Assembly (NCBI GenBank): GCA_900542945.1
Contig: UQPI01000010.1
Coordinates: 1 to 50,195 of the forward strand
Source of the DNA: an uncultured Collinsella sp.
GTDB taxonomy: Bacteria; Actinomycetota; Coriobacteriia; Coriobacteriales; Coriobacteriaceae
DNA: 50,195 bases
Reading direction: 5' to 3'
The position numbers were made by a program, and so were the translations under genes. The notes beneath the pieces are model-generated. The model saw nothing but the letters and a program-made list of their open reading frames with translations, was not told the origin of the DNA and did no database searches. Below are positions 1 to 8,453 of the stretch, piece after piece; within the stretch, counting starts at the first letter, position 1; each line of letters starts with the position of its first letter.

Positions 1-244
1 AGGGGCGCCGGGGGCGGGAATCCCGTACTCCATATTTTGTTCACAAATTAATAGGTCCCTCAGTCACGTCACTGAGGTTATAACTGAAGCATCAGCTTCT
101 GATATTGGCGGTGACCAGCTGGTTTATAGATGTTGAGGCATCGGTCATCTCTGGAGCGCCACTTTACTCCAAAAGCATCGGTTATTTGTTTCCCGTCGGT
201 AAAAGGCAGGTTTTGTTCGCCAAGCGTTCTTATATATAGAGAAG

Positions 245-315
245 TTCGGGTTCGAACCCGTGGCGCGGCAACAAAAAAGCGACCAGCCGGAGCCGATCGC
301 TTTCTATTCTATGCT
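245..315. repeat. imperfect repeat of the tRNA-Lys 3' flank (copy A)
   Basis: This stretch aligns without large gaps to 1410-1481. Both carry TTCGGGTTCGAACCC, then CGCGGCAACAAAAAAGCG, a hairpin ending in CGCTTT, and TCTATTCTATG. Copy B lies directly downstream (minus strand) of the functional tRNA-Lys; copy A has no tRNA next to it. The two copies flank the TraX-like gene, which suggests duplication of a tRNA flank or insertion of the gene between copies. Confidence 0.6.
273..304 (-). terminator. rho-independent terminator below the TraX-like gene
   Basis: On the minus strand AAAGCGA and TCGCTTT arms close a GC-rich loop and are followed by a T run. It lies about 180 bases beyond the stop codon of the TraX-like gene and can end its transcript. 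It is the copy-A version of the terminator behind tRNA-Lys. Confidence 0.6.
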
Positions 316-486
316 GGAGCATCCAGAGGGGTGCTTCCGAACTCATTTTCTCGCTGCCATTCATGCTTTCGAAGCATCTTTCTACAGCCCTCGTTGTCTA
401 TCCTCGTATCTCACAGGTCTTCCGGAAATTCACAAGCAGTCTTAGGGTCAATTTAGTTCTGCTTTCAGAGATTTGTTTGAGAGTTT

Positions 487-1284
487 TTAAAGACAGTTCA
501 AAACAATAAGTGAGACACCATAAAGCAGAGCAAGATGAGCCGGATAGAAAATGTAGAAGAAATATTTGAGCTTCAGCCCTCGCTTGCCATTATAAAGATT
601 GATAAGCAGCAACGAAACGACCGCGGCAGCAACATCAGGATTAAATATATTAGCTGTAGCAAACTCAAATCCGCCGCCAACTATATGGCATGACGAAAGG
701 AGCACTGCGCATACTGCAGCAAAGAACATCTTGGCCTTGCTGTCGTGGAATAAATAGAATGCAGCCACAAGCAGAATGCCATACACACCGCCATCTAGTT
801 TAGTGTATTCAGCTGCCAGTGCTGTCAAAACAATCAGAGCAGTTTCTGCGATGTACCTCTTCCATTTTGAAAGGCTTTGTATCTTTTCCAGAATTATCAA
901 GAAGACCAAGCAAAGCAGGAGCTCACACATAACATTTTGTTGCCGAAGGTCAAATAGTTGCCCGGTTTGAACGAAATCGTATATGGGCTCCGCAATGATT
1001 GCGAAGACAAGCATATTTCGCAGGTACCTCTTTATGTCATGAGTATGCAAAAATCCCTCAACTATCAAAAAGCAAAATAAGGGAAATGCAATTCTGCCAA
1101 GAACATGAAGCACATCCGAAGCCTCGCTTAGAATCGCCCACTGTTCGTCTGATATCTGATTGTACGATGCGTGAGTCATGATTCCATTGGTCAGGACGAT
1201 CCTGCTTACATGATCGAGAACCATCGAAATGGCCGCTATTATCTTTAATGTGCTGCCGCTAATTCCGTATCTATCTGTTTTCAT
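487..1284 (-). CDS. TraX family membrane protein
   Basis: Polytopic membrane protein of 265 residues resembling the TraX family, named for F-plasmid TraX, which N-acetylates pilin. Chromosomal homologues are widespread and their substrates are unknown. The N-terminus has the family-typical LKIIAAISMVLDHVSR segment with an Asp-His pair inside a membrane helix, followed by several hydrophobic helices. The start is ATG with AAAGGA seven bases upstream. No other conjugation gene is nearby. The gene is flanked by degenerate copies of the tRNA-Lys region and appears AT-richer than its neighbours, so it may be an acquired cargo gene. Family assignment is fairly sure; the enzymatic role is inferred only from the family. 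Confidence 0.75.
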   Translation of the reverse strand: MKTDRYGISGSTLKIIAAISMVLDHVSRIVLTNGIMTHASYNQISDEQWAILSEASDVLHVLGRIAFPLFCFLIVEGFLHTHDIKRYLRNMLVFAIIAEPIYDFVQTGQLFDLRQQNVMCELLLCLVFLIILEKIQSLSKWKRYIAETALIVLTALAAEYTKLDGGVYGILLVAAFYLFHDSKAKMFFAAVCAVLLSSCHIVGGGFEFATANIFNPDVAAAVVSLLLINLYNGKRGLKLKYFFYIFYPAHLALLYGVSLIVLNCL

Positions 1285-1302
1285 TTCGTTTTCCTTTCTT
1301 TG

Positions 1303-1343
1303 GGTGGGCCGTCAGAGGTTCGGCCTGCTCTGCAGACGGCCGC
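1303..1343 (-). pseudogene. collapsed tRNA-Lys remnant
   Basis: Positions 1303-1322 match the 3' end of the intact tRNA-Lys (1479-1498) at 19 of 20 bases, including the CCA-encoding bases. They are followed by CCTGCTCTGC, as found in the D-arm part of the same tRNA, and then GGCC. The anticodon region is missing. This reads as a tRNA-Lys copy that lost its middle, immediately upstream of the TraX-like start codon. Confidence 0.5.
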
Positions 1344-1409
1344 TGCGGCGCTTCGCGCCTTGCGCGCTGCGCTGGCAAACGCTCACGCGTTTACTCAGCT
1401 CCGCGCCCT

Positions 1410-1480
1410 TTCGGGTTCGAACCCATGTCGCGGCAACAAAAAAGCGGCCGGCATCCGCCAGTCGCTTTTCTATTCTATGG
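1410..1480. repeat. tRNA-Lys 3' flank repeat (copy B)
   Basis: Partner of the copy at 245-315. It contains the palindrome GGGTTCGAACCC, identical to a tRNA T-arm, and the terminator hairpin serving tRNA-Lys. The same palindromic element, slightly changed, also follows the tRNA-Gly terminator at 18958-18970. Confidence 0.55.
1438..1469 (-). terminator. tRNA-Lys terminator
   Basis: On the minus strand an AAAGCG/CGCTTT-closed hairpin with GC-rich inner pairs is followed by TTTTTTG. It begins about 10 bases after the CCA end of tRNA-Lys. Confidence 0.75.
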
Positions 1481-1553
1481 TGGGCCGTCAGGGGTTCGAA
1501 CCCTGGACCTTGGGATTAAAAGTCCCCTGCTCTGCCAGCTGAGCTAACGGCCC
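1478..1553 (-). tRNA. tRNA-Lys(TTT)
   Basis: The minus strand folds as a full cloverleaf starting GGGCCGT and ending ACGGCCC-A-CCA, with the CCA encoded (1478-1480). The D-arm has the AGCTC box, the anticodon loop reads CTTTTAA (anticodon TTT), and the T-arm is GGTTCGAACCC-like. The gene lies just downstream of the aminopeptidase gene on the same strand and has its own promoter. Confidence 0.95.
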
Positions 1554-1562
1554 GCGGGTGGC

Positions 1563-1591
1563 ATTGTACCACGGTCTGGGGCTATTCCCAA
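1563..1591 (-). promoter_or_regulatory. promoter of tRNA-Lys
   Basis: The minus strand carries TTGGGA (1586-1591), a 17-base spacer and TACAAT (1563-1568), ending 9 bases before the tRNA. It overlaps the last codons of the aminopeptidase gene, so the tRNA can be made independently of it. Confidence 0.6.
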
Positions 1592-2862
1592 CTCCATTGG
1601 CCGTTCTGGAAAATCACAACTTCACGTCCATCAGGCGTAATGCCCGTAATATCGATGTCGTCCGTGCCGATCATAAAGTCGACATGCGTGCTCGAGACGT
1701 TAACGCCATGCTCCAGGAGCTCCTCCTTGGACATGTCATACCCACCCTCGATGCACTCGGGGAAGCCGACACCCAGCGCAAGGTGGCAGCTGGCGTTCTC
1801 GTCATAGAGCGTATCGTAGAACAGAACACCACTTTCGCGGATCGGCGTGTTCTTGGAAATGAGCGCAACCTCGCCCAGATGAGCGGCACCTTCGTCGGTG
1901 TCAATGATGCTCGCAAGCGTCGCCTTGCCCACGCGGGCGTCGTAGTCCACCACGCGGCCACCCTCGAACTTAATCCAAAAATCGTCGACCTTATTGCCGT
2001 GGTGAATAAGCGGCATAGCCGAGTACACAATACCGTCCGCACGCATACGATCGGGCGAAGTGAAGACCTCCTCGGTGGGAATGTTGGGGAAGAAGGGGTG
2101 TCCATCGGGCGTCTTGCCCTTGCCGCCGGCCCACTCGTGACCTTTCGTCATGCCAATCGTCAGATCGGTTCCGTTCGAAGCGGTGTAGTGCAGGCAATCA
2201 AATTGATTATCGTTTAGGAAACGCAGGTTCTTTTCGAATGCGGCGTCATGAAGTTCCCAGTCGCTCTCTGGATCCTGGCCATCGGCACGAGCGGTATGCA
2301 GAATCGCATTCCACAGCTTATAGATTGCAACCTCATCGGCGTCTCCCGGGAACACCTCGCGCGCCCAAGCCACGACCGGAGCGCCGGCGATGCACCACGG
2401 GTTAATGTTGTAGTCCAGTCCACGGCGGAAGACCTTGCACTGCGTATTCCTCGCCTTGGACGCCGCGGCCGGCTTGGCCGGATCGATGCCCTTAAGAGCC
2501 GCAGGATCCGCACCCTCAATAAAGATAAAGCAGGCACCGTCCTGGGCCAACGAATCCAGCTGCATGCGCTTCCACTCGGGCGTCTGCTCAAAATAGCTTT
2601 TCTCGACGTGCTCGTACGCGAGCCTCATCACGGCATCATCGGCCCAAATGACCGTCACGTGGCCAGCGCCGGCGGCATAAGCCTCCGCGACCACCACGCG
2701 TGCAAAAGGCGCGCAGTCGACCGGAGACTGAACGACAACCTCCTGGCCGGGTTTGACGTTTACGCCCTTGCGGACAACTAGGCGCGCATAGTTTTTAATC
2801 TTGGGCTCCAGGGCCTTCATGCCCTCCAGAGCTTCTTCGACCGTCAGGGCAGCTCGAATCAT
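1582..2862 (-). CDS. M29-family aminopeptidase (AmpS/PepS-like)
   Basis: Cytosolic metallo-aminopeptidase of 426 residues that would release N-terminal amino acids from peptides. The sequence follows the M29 (AmpS/AmpII/PepS) pattern along its whole length: an N-terminal YARLVVRKGVNVKPGQ segment, an HYTASNGTDLTIG motif, NIPTEEVFTSP, and a C-terminal metal-site half with HLALG and STHVDFMIG. The Glu, His and Asp residues expected for two metal ions are visible in these motifs. The ATG at 2862 is preferred because GGAG lies six bases upstream; the ATG four codons earlier lacks a ribosome-binding site. A terminator of the upstream unit separates it from the small membrane-protein gene. Confidence 0.9.
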   Translation of the reverse strand: MIRAALTVEEALEGMKALEPKIKNYARLVVRKGVNVKPGQEVVVQSPVDCAPFARVVVAEAYAAGAGHVTVIWADDAVMRLAYEHVEKSYFEQTPEWKRMQLDSLAQDGACFIFIEGADPAALKGIDPAKPAAASKARNTQCKVFRRGLDYNINPWCIAGAPVVAWAREVFPGDADEVAIYKLWNAILHTARADGQDPESDWELHDAAFEKNLRFLNDNQFDCLHYTASNGTDLTIGMTKGHEWAGGKGKTPDGHPFFPNIPTEEVFTSPDRMRADGIVYSAMPLIHHGNKVDDFWIKFEGGRVVDYDARVGKATLASIIDTDEGAAHLGEVALISKNTPIRESGVLFYDTLYDENASCHLALGVGFPECIEGGYDMSKEELLEHGVNVSSTHVDFMIGTDDIDITGITPDGREVVIFQNGQWSWE

Positions 2863-2890
2863 GTGCCACTCCATCTATCTATAGAACAGT

Positions 2891-2922
2891 AAAAAGGCGC
2901 GCCGCAAAAACGACGCGCCTTA
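2891..2922 (-). terminator. terminator behind the purC unit
   Basis: AAGGCGCG and CGCGCCTT arms enclose a 12-base loop and are followed on the minus strand by TTTTTA. It ends the transcript of purC and the small membrane-protein gene. Confidence 0.85.
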
Positions 2923-2951
2923 TATCTTAGCGATAAGTATGGATACAAACG

Positions 2952-3527
2952 CTACTTCTTCTTGGAGTCCTTCTTGTCCTCCTCGGCAGCCGAGCGCTCA
3001 ATAAGAGCGTTGAGCTTGTTCTCGGACATGCCCTCGGCCTGCGTGCGGTACATGTTGCGCAGGGGACGAATACGAACGAAGTCGTAGATAAAGTCACCTA
3101 GGATGATGACATAGGACAAGACAATGCCGACCATCTGAACGGGACTGGACACCGTGCCGCCGGGAACGAAGTAGAACGAAACCCAAATTGCCACGATGAA
3201 CACCATGCCGATAGCGAGCACGGCCCACCAAATACGGCGGCGCTTGGTGTAGTCCTCATCCTGCTTGAGAAGGATATTCGACACCGTGTAGATGCGATCC
3301 TCGCGGGCGCGCTGCTTGGCCTTGCGGGCGCGCTTTTCCTCCTTGGAAAGGCCTTCCAGGTTTTCGCCCTTCTCGAGCTCTTTACGGCGTGCCTTGGATG
3401 ATGCCGGCACGACGTGAACAGAGCTCGCTGCCTGACGGGCGGGCTTAGCGGATGCGGCGGACTTGCGCGCAACCCCGGTAACCTCGCGGGATTGCGTGCG
3501 CTTGTTCGTGGCGCTGCGGGTACTCAC
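2952..3527 (-). CDS. two-helix membrane protein, possibly DUF3043-like
   Basis: Protein of 191 residues whose function is not recognised. The first 90 or so residues are highly charged and Ala/Lys/Arg-rich, probably disordered or coiled. Two hydrophobic helices follow (about 110-130 and 137-158), then a basic segment FVRIRPLRNMYRTQ and a Lys/Glu-rich tail ending DSKKK. The layout resembles the actinobacterial DUF3043 proteins, but I am not certain. The GTG start follows the purC stop codon directly (TAAGTG), with AAGGAG nine bases upstream, so translation is coupled to purC. No catalytic residues are evident. Confidence 0.75.
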   Translation of the reverse strand: MSTRSATNKRTQSREVTGVARKSAASAKPARQAASSVHVVPASSKARRKELEKGENLEGLSKEEKRARKAKQRAREDRIYTVSNILLKQDEDYTKRRRIWWAVLAIGMVFIVAIWVSFYFVPGGTVSSPVQMVGIVLSYVIILGDFIYDFVRIRPLRNMYRTQAEGMSENKLNALIERSAAEEDKKDSKKK

Positions 3528-4415
3528 TTACGCGTTCTCCTTCATGCTTGTGAACTGGGAGCCCGTGATGATTTGGAAGGCCTCGCGATAGCGCTCGGAC
3601 GTGCCATCGATGACCTCGGCGGGCAGGTGCGGGGTCTCCCCCGTCATATCCCAGTTGGCCTTGAGCCAATTGCGGACGAATTGTTTGTCGTAGCTGGGCT
3701 GAATCTTGCCCTCCTCGTAGCTGGCGGCAGGCCAGAAACGGCTGGAGTCGGGCGTGAGGCACTCGTCGATCAGCGTAACCTTACCATCGATGACACCAAA
3801 CTCGAACTTGGTGTCGGCGATGATGATGCCTCGAGTCGCGGCATACTCGGCAGCGGCCTTGTAAATCTTGAGGGACAGGTCGCGAATCTGCGCGGCGATG
3901 TCCTCGCCCACGATCTCGCAGCAACGCTCGAACGAAATGTTCTCGTCGTGGTCGCCGATCTCGGCCTTCGTGGACGGCGTGAACAGCGGCTCGGGAAGCT
4001 TGGAGGCCTCGGTCAGACCCTCGGGCAGCTGAATGCCGCAGACGGTACCGTTCTCGTCATAGGTCTTCTTGCCCGAACCGGTCAGATAGCCGCGGACGAT
4101 GCACTCGATAGGAATCGTCTGGGCCTTCTTGACCAGCATGGCGCGGCCTGCGAGGTAGTCACGATACTCGGCAAACTCCTCGGGGAAATCCGCCGGGTCG
4201 ATGGAAACGAGGTGGTTGGGAACGATGTCGGCAAACTTATCGAACCAGAATGCCGAGATGCGGTTGAGCACCTCTCCCTTAAACGGAATCTCGTCGGGAA
4301 GAATGAAGTCGAACGCAGAAATGCGGTCGGTGGCGACCATCAGCAGGTTTTCACCGGCATCGTAGATATCACGAACCTTGCCACGGGAATCCGGACGACG
4401 CTCCATCGTTGTCAC
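3528..4415 (-). CDS. purC: phosphoribosylaminoimidazole-succinocarboxamide synthase
   Basis: SAICAR synthetase joins CAIR and aspartate with ATP in de novo purine synthesis. The N-terminal GKVRDIYD segment and the ATDRISAFD motif are the family hallmarks, followed by ECIVRGYLTGSG and IIADTKFEFG. Length is 295 residues, usual for stand-alone bacterial PurC. The start is best taken as the GTG at 4415: AAGGAG sits eight bases before it, whereas the GTG at 4424 overlaps that site and the ATG at 4406 is too far away. The small membrane-protein gene follows with no gap. purB lies further away on the same strand in its own unit. Confidence 0.95.
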   Translation of the reverse strand: MTTMERRPDSRGKVRDIYDAGENLLMVATDRISAFDFILPDEIPFKGEVLNRISAFWFDKFADIVPNHLVSIDPADFPEEFAEYRDYLAGRAMLVKKAQTIPIECIVRGYLTGSGKKTYDENGTVCGIQLPEGLTEASKLPEPLFTPSTKAEIGDHDENISFERCCEIVGEDIAAQIRDLSLKIYKAAAEYAATRGIIIADTKFEFGVIDGKVTLIDECLTPDSSRFWPAASYEEGKIQPSYDKQFVRNWLKANWDMTGETPHLPAEVIDGTSERYREAFQIITGSQFTSMKENA

Positions 4416-4524
4416 GTGAGTCACTCCTTACCAAAATACGACAGTAATGCGGGTTCTTTCCCGCACGTTTTCGCAAACTCGGAGCGGCAGGGACGAAACC
4501 CCTCCTTCACCGAATAGCGAAAAG

Positions 4525-6090
4525 CTAGTGCTCCATTGTAGTAGATGCCGCGTCCGCCGTGTGCTCGCGAGGCAGATGAATCGTAAAAGTCGTACCCTTT
4601 CCAAGCTCCGACTCCACGGAAATGTAGCCATGATGGCGCTCGACGATCTGTTTAGTCACGGCGAGACCCACGCCCAGGCCACCCGCTTCGCGGGCGCGGC
4701 TGGCGTCGGCACGCCAAAAACGACCGAAGATGCGCGACAGGTCTTCCTTGGCGATACCGATGCCCGTGTCCGAGACCGCAATATCGACGTGTTTACGATC
4801 GCTGAGCACCGACACCACGACCCATCCGCCCTCGGGGGTGTAGCGCATGGCGTTGCTCATGAGGTTGATGACGCATTGCGTGATCATGTCGGGATCGGCC
4901 TCGACGACATCATCATGCCCCTGGGTCTCATCTGCAAAGCGAAGACGAAGGTCACGGTCGGCAAACAGACGCTCCTGGCCGTTCACAATCGATCGCACAA
5001 ACGGCACCATGTCCACCGGCTCCAGGTTGAGCGGCGCGGTACTGTTTTCCATGCGCGACAGGTCGAGCATCTGCTGCACCAGACGGGCCAGGCGGCGCGT
5101 CTCGGAAGCGACCGTCTCCAGATGCTCGTCGTCGGTGGGATACACACCGTCTTGCATGGCCTCGACCGTTGCAAGCATGGCCATGAGCGGCGTGCGCAGC
5201 TCATGAGCCACATCGGAAGTCAGGCGCTTCTCGTGCTTCATGTCCTTTTCGAGTGAGGTGGCCATCTCGTCGAAGGTCTCTCCCAGCTGATCGATCTCAT
5301 CATCGCCGCGCAAGCCCGTACGAGCGGACAGGTCTCCATCGCGGATCTGCTTGGCGGTGCTGGTAATACGATGAATCGGCTTGGTGAGCATGCGCGACAC
5401 GAGTGATCCGATAACGACCGAGATGCAGACGGCCACAACCGCAGCAAGGGCCATGGCATTAAAGGTCTTTTCTCTGAATGCTGAGTCTGCCTTGGTGAGC
5501 AGGGCATCGGAGCCAATCGCCCACAGCTTTACCTGTCCGACATGCTCCCCGGAAGACGTTATGATTTCGACGTTGGCAACGCTATCGGAGCCGGTGGGAG
5601 CCGACGAGACTGGACTATGCGATGCTTTTTTCCCGCTCGAGCTGCTCGACGGCGATTCGCTCTCGCGCACATCGGCGGTCGCGCTTGCCGAAGGCCATGA
5701 GTCGTCATAAACGACAACGCCTTTCTTGTTGACGACCTGCATACCCAAATCGTCGGACACCAAACTCGATGTCGCGACCGTACGTAGCTCGCCCGCAGTC
5801 CAATTGCCGTTTTCCTCATACGATGTCGCAAGCTTTTCGGCAGCGGAATTGGCGATTTCGACAATATTGGAGCGCGTGTAATCCGTAAAAACCGTGCCCC
5901 ATACAACGGAGACTACGCCCACCAGCACCAATACCGTCATGAGCGATGTCAGGGCAAAAGCCAGGGCCATACGCGAGGGATAGCTCATCGTTGGCCGTGA
6001 ATCGGAACGAGGCGTGTTCCAACTAGCCTTGGAACCCGCCTCGTTCTCCTGCTTATGCTTTTGCCCGATTTCAAAGCGCGCAGGTGTCAT
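4525..6090 (-). CDS. OmpR-partner sensor histidine kinase
   Basis: Membrane-bound kinase of 521 residues pairing with the response regulator 12 bases upstream. Visible parts: cytosolic N-terminus; membrane helix 41-64; extracytoplasmic sensor region with a serine-rich stretch at 143-170; second helix 211-234; HAMP linker (about 235-285); phosphoacceptor His296 in DVAHELRTP; and a HATPase domain with VINLMSNAMRYTP, DTGIGI, IFGRFWRAD and GLGVGLAVTK. All catalytic boxes are intact. The domain order is that of BaeS/MprB-like kinases. The signal sensed cannot be told from sequence. The ATG start has AAAGGA eight bases upstream. purC lies 109 bases downstream on the same strand. Confidence 0.92.
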   Translation of the reverse strand: MTPARFEIGQKHKQENEAGSKASWNTPRSDSRPTMSYPSRMALAFALTSLMTVLVLVGVVSVVWGTVFTDYTRSNIVEIANSAAEKLATSYEENGNWTAGELRTVATSSLVSDDLGMQVVNKKGVVVYDDSWPSASATADVRESESPSSSSSGKKASHSPVSSAPTGSDSVANVEIITSSGEHVGQVKLWAIGSDALLTKADSAFREKTFNAMALAAVVAVCISVVIGSLVSRMLTKPIHRITSTAKQIRDGDLSARTGLRGDDEIDQLGETFDEMATSLEKDMKHEKRLTSDVAHELRTPLMAMLATVEAMQDGVYPTDDEHLETVASETRRLARLVQQMLDLSRMENSTAPLNLEPVDMVPFVRSIVNGQERLFADRDLRLRFADETQGHDDVVEADPDMITQCVINLMSNAMRYTPEGGWVVVSVLSDRKHVDIAVSDTGIGIAKEDLSRIFGRFWRADASRAREAGGLGVGLAVTKQIVERHHGYISVESELGKGTTFTIHLPREHTADAASTTMEH

Positions 6091-6102
6091 ATGTGATTTC
6101 CT

Positions 6103-6825
6103 TTATTTCTCGTCCGACTTATCGGTCTTGGTCGGAGCCTCGAAGCGGTAGCCGACACCGTGGACGGTGTAGAGCCACTTGGGCTTCTTGGGGTCGTCGC
6201 CCAGCTTGGCGCGAAGGTTCTTCACGTGGCTGTCGATGGTGCGCTCGTAACCCTCAAAGTCGTAGCCGAGCACCTTCTCGACCAGCTCCATGCGGTTGTA
6301 GACGCGGCCGGGGTGGCGGGCAAGCGTGGTGAGCAGCTTGAACTCGGAAGCCGTCAGGTCGACTTCCTTGCCCTCGACCAAAATCTTGTGGCCCGAGATG
6401 TCAATGACCAGATCGCCAAAGTCGAGCACCTCGACGGCCGGCTCATCGGCCTGGTGGGCACGGCGGAACAAGGCGCGTACGCGCGCGACAAGCTCGCGCG
6501 GCGAGAACGGCTTGATCAGGTAGTCGTCGGCACCGAGCTCGAGGCCGATAATACGGTCCTCGATCTCGCCCTTGGCCGTCAGCATAATGATGGGGACATC
6601 CGAGGTGTCGCGAATGGTGCGGCAAACGCGCTCGCCGGGAATCTTAGGGAGCATGAGGTCGAGCACGACCAGGTCGAACTGATGCTTCTCGAACTCCTCG
6701 ATAGCGGACTGGCCGTCGCCGACGCCCACAACCCAATAGCCCTCGCGCTCGAGATAGGCAGCGACAGCGTCACGGATTGCCTTCTCATCCTCGACCAGCA
6801 GAATCTTTTTTGCATCTGAAGCCAT
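6103..6825 (-). CDS. OmpR/PhoB-family response regulator
   Basis: Two-domain transcription regulator of 240 residues. The receiver domain (about 6-118) has the acidic pair E12/D13, phosphoacceptor Asp56 in VLDLMLPK, a Thr in MLTAKG and the conserved Lys in LIKPF. The C-terminal winged helix (about 140-235) ends with TVHGVGYRFE, typical of PhoB-type DNA-binding domains. The start at 6825 has AGGGGGG seven bases upstream; the upstream ATG seven codons earlier lacks one. It forms a two-gene unit with the kinase. A large imperfect hairpin lies 55-95 bases upstream. Confidence 0.93.
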   Translation of the reverse strand: MASDAKKILLVEDEKAIRDAVAAYLEREGYWVVGVGDGQSAIEEFEKHQFDLVVLDLMLPKIPGERVCRTIRDTSDVPIIMLTAKGEIEDRIIGLELGADDYLIKPFSPRELVARVRALFRRAHQADEPAVEVLDFGDLVIDISGHKILVEGKEVDLTASEFKLLTTLARHPGRVYNRMELVEKVLGYDFEGYERTIDSHVKNLRAKLGDDPKKPKWLYTVHGVGYRFEAPTKTDKSDEK

Positions 6826-6880
6826 AACACGGCCCCCCTGTCTCAATTAGCTAAGAACAAGCTCATTTTAACGCACCTGA

Positions 6881-6918
6881 GCCCACCGGGTATCGCATGG
6901 GTGCGATAGCTCGGCGGG
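6881..6918. repeat. large imperfect hairpin between the lipoprotein and regulator genes
   Basis: TATCGCA (6891-6897) and TGCGATA (6902-6908) form a perfect seven-base stem around TGGG. Outer arms CCCACCG and CGGCGGG extend it. No T run follows on either strand, so it is a weak terminator at best. It could act as a regulatory site for the response-regulator gene. Confidence 0.45.
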
Positions 6919-6978
6919 CGGTACTCATAGTCACAACGCGCTTATTCCCCTGTCGACGCCTTTTTAACCCCTCGGAGA

Positions 6979-8190
6979 CTAAAGAGAGAACAAGCGAGCG
7001 GTAACCGTCTCGGGAATTCCCTGGCTGTTTCGCACCGTTGCGTACGTTAAGAACGAGTTCGATTTACCCGCCGTAGCAGGATAATCGCCATACTCCAGGG
7101 CTCGGTCGGGCGACAGAAGCGAGCCGTAGGTCTTAGCCGAAGTGTCAATCAAAAAATGCGACGCCTGGACTTTAACCAGGTATTTATTTTTCCTTCCCGC
7201 AGCGCACGCGAGCGGCTCACGCGAAAGGAAGAGGTACGGCCCGCCCTCGTTACCGATATAGGTGCCCATATTGCCCAGGCTACCCACACCGTTATACGTC
7301 GCCTCAATGGAGAACACGAAGGTGTCGCCCATATACACGGCCTCGAAAGGCGAAACCGACGAAGGAAGCACCAGCTGAGCTCGCTTCGTGTTGTTGCCGT
7401 CAGTCAGGTCGATTGCCGTCATACCGTAATAGACGCCCTCATCATTGTGCACGCGGGGCGAGATGGTCAGGATGCCGTCGCTCACACGCGGGGCGGATGC
7501 GAAGCGGCCCGTCGACTTCCAAATAGTCTCAGGCTTGGACTCGTTGGGCGACTGACGGTAGCAGTACGAATCGTTACTCGTCTTGCTGCCGCCGGACGAG
7601 GGCATCTTATACCAGATGACCGACGACCCATACGCTGTGAAGAGCGGCGGATCGTAATTTTCGCCACCGCGATCGAGCTCGACAGCGTTGCCGGTAAGGG
7701 AGGAGCCTGCAAGGTTTTGCGCATAGAGCTTCCAAGACGCATTGGCAAAGTTCATCTCGACCCACGCGAACACGCCATCACCCGCACGAACGTCGTAAAA
7801 CGCATAACCGGTTCCCTCAACGGGATCCTCGATAAGTGTGGTAAGCGAGCCATCACCCAGGTTGAGCACACCAAGCGTATTGGCATGCAGGGCAGAAGCA
7901 GGCGCCATCATCGCGGCAGCGTAGTCGCCATCGCAGTAGTACAGCAGCGTGCCCAGCGGCAGCGTCCACGAGGCCGTGGGCTCAAGATCGATATCAACAG
8001 CTTCGTACTCATCGGTGATCGAGACAATCTTCGAATCGTCCTTGATAACCTGCGGCTCGCCGGCGGCATCGTCGCTGGTGCCCGTTTTTTTCGAGCAACC
8101 GGCAAGCACCGTGGCAGCGCCCGCGGCAGCACCGCCGAGCACAAAGCCACGGCGCGATATTCCATTCTTGATGTGGTCGGCGATACCCAT
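6979..8190 (-). CDS. Tat-exported lipoprotein, function unknown
   Basis: Predicted lipoprotein of 403 residues. The N-terminus MGIADHIKNGISRRGFVLGG has a twin-arginine motif (SRRGFV), an Ala/Gly-rich helix and a lipobox LAGC, so it should fold before export and be anchored by a lipid on Cys. The mature part is rich in Gly, Ser and Tyr with regular short strand-like segments, compatible with a beta-propeller, but no named domain is recognised. The start at 8190 overlaps the stop of the TSCPD gene as TAATG, indicating translational coupling. An upstream in-frame ATG at 8244 would lie inside that gene and break the signal peptide. Confidence 0.85.
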   Translation of the reverse strand: MGIADHIKNGISRRGFVLGGAAAGAATVLAGCSKKTGTSDDAAGEPQVIKDDSKIVSITDEYEAVDIDLEPTASWTLPLGTLLYYCDGDYAAAMMAPASALHANTLGVLNLGDGSLTTLIEDPVEGTGYAFYDVRAGDGVFAWVEMNFANASWKLYAQNLAGSSLTGNAVELDRGGENYDPPLFTAYGSSVIWYKMPSSGGSKTSNDSYCYRQSPNESKPETIWKSTGRFASAPRVSDGILTISPRVHNDEGVYYGMTAIDLTDGNNTKRAQLVLPSSVSPFEAVYMGDTFVFSIEATYNGVGSLGNMGTYIGNEGGPYLFLSREPLACAAGRKNKYLVKVQASHFLIDTSAKTYGSLLSPDRALEYGDYPATAGKSNSFLTYATVRNSQGIPETVTARLFSL

Positions 8191-8453
8191 TAGGCGATCT
8201 CGGCGCGAGCGGCCTCGATAGCGCGCGTAAGCTGATCGGCGCAAGAGGTCTTTTTCATACCGCAGGTATTACCGGCGAGAACCTCGATTACGCGATCGGC
8301 AGGAACACCCTCGACCAGCTTGGAGATTGCCTTGAGATTGCCGTCACAGCCGCCGGTAAACTCAACGCCCAGCACCTTATTGCCGTCATCGGAAAGGTCA
8401 AGGTGAATAGTGCGAGAGCATACACCCTGAGGCTTGTAGTCAAAACTAATCAT
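8190..8453 (-). CDS. TSCPD domain-containing protein (TIGR03905-like)
   Basis: Small protein of 87 residues with four cysteines in the pattern of the TSCPD family: GVCSRT, GGCDGN, NTCGMK and TSCAD. The family name motif TSCPD appears here as TSCAD. Related domains occur at the end of some ribonucleotide reductases, where the cysteines may bind metal; stand-alone members have no firmly known function. Its stop codon overlaps the start of the Tat lipoprotein gene. That pairing is unusual, because one product is cytosolic and the other exported. Confidence 0.85.
   Translation of the reverse strand: MISFDYKPQGVCSRTIHLDLSDDGNKVLGVEFTGGCDGNLKAISKLVEGVPADRVIEVLAGNTCGMKKTSCADQLTRAIEAARAEIA

Larger units (their letters stand above)
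1..486. other. gene-free left edge with small hairpins and a tRNA-flank repeat
   Basis: No convincing gene is visible here. Short open frames at 130-456 and 260-445 lack a ribosome-binding site and recognisable content. Two small hairpins sit near the edge: CCTCAGT (58-64) pairs with ACTGAGG (71-77), and GAAGC pairs with GCTTC around 86-98. Positions 245-315 resemble the tRNA-Lys downstream flank at 1410-1480 (T-arm-like palindrome, terminator hairpin and the string TCTATTCTATG). Confidence 0.5.

Noticed and set aside
6891..6908. rho-independent terminator for the Tat lipoprotein gene
   Set aside because: The stem is good but neither strand has a T run after it, so it is listed only as an inverted repeat.
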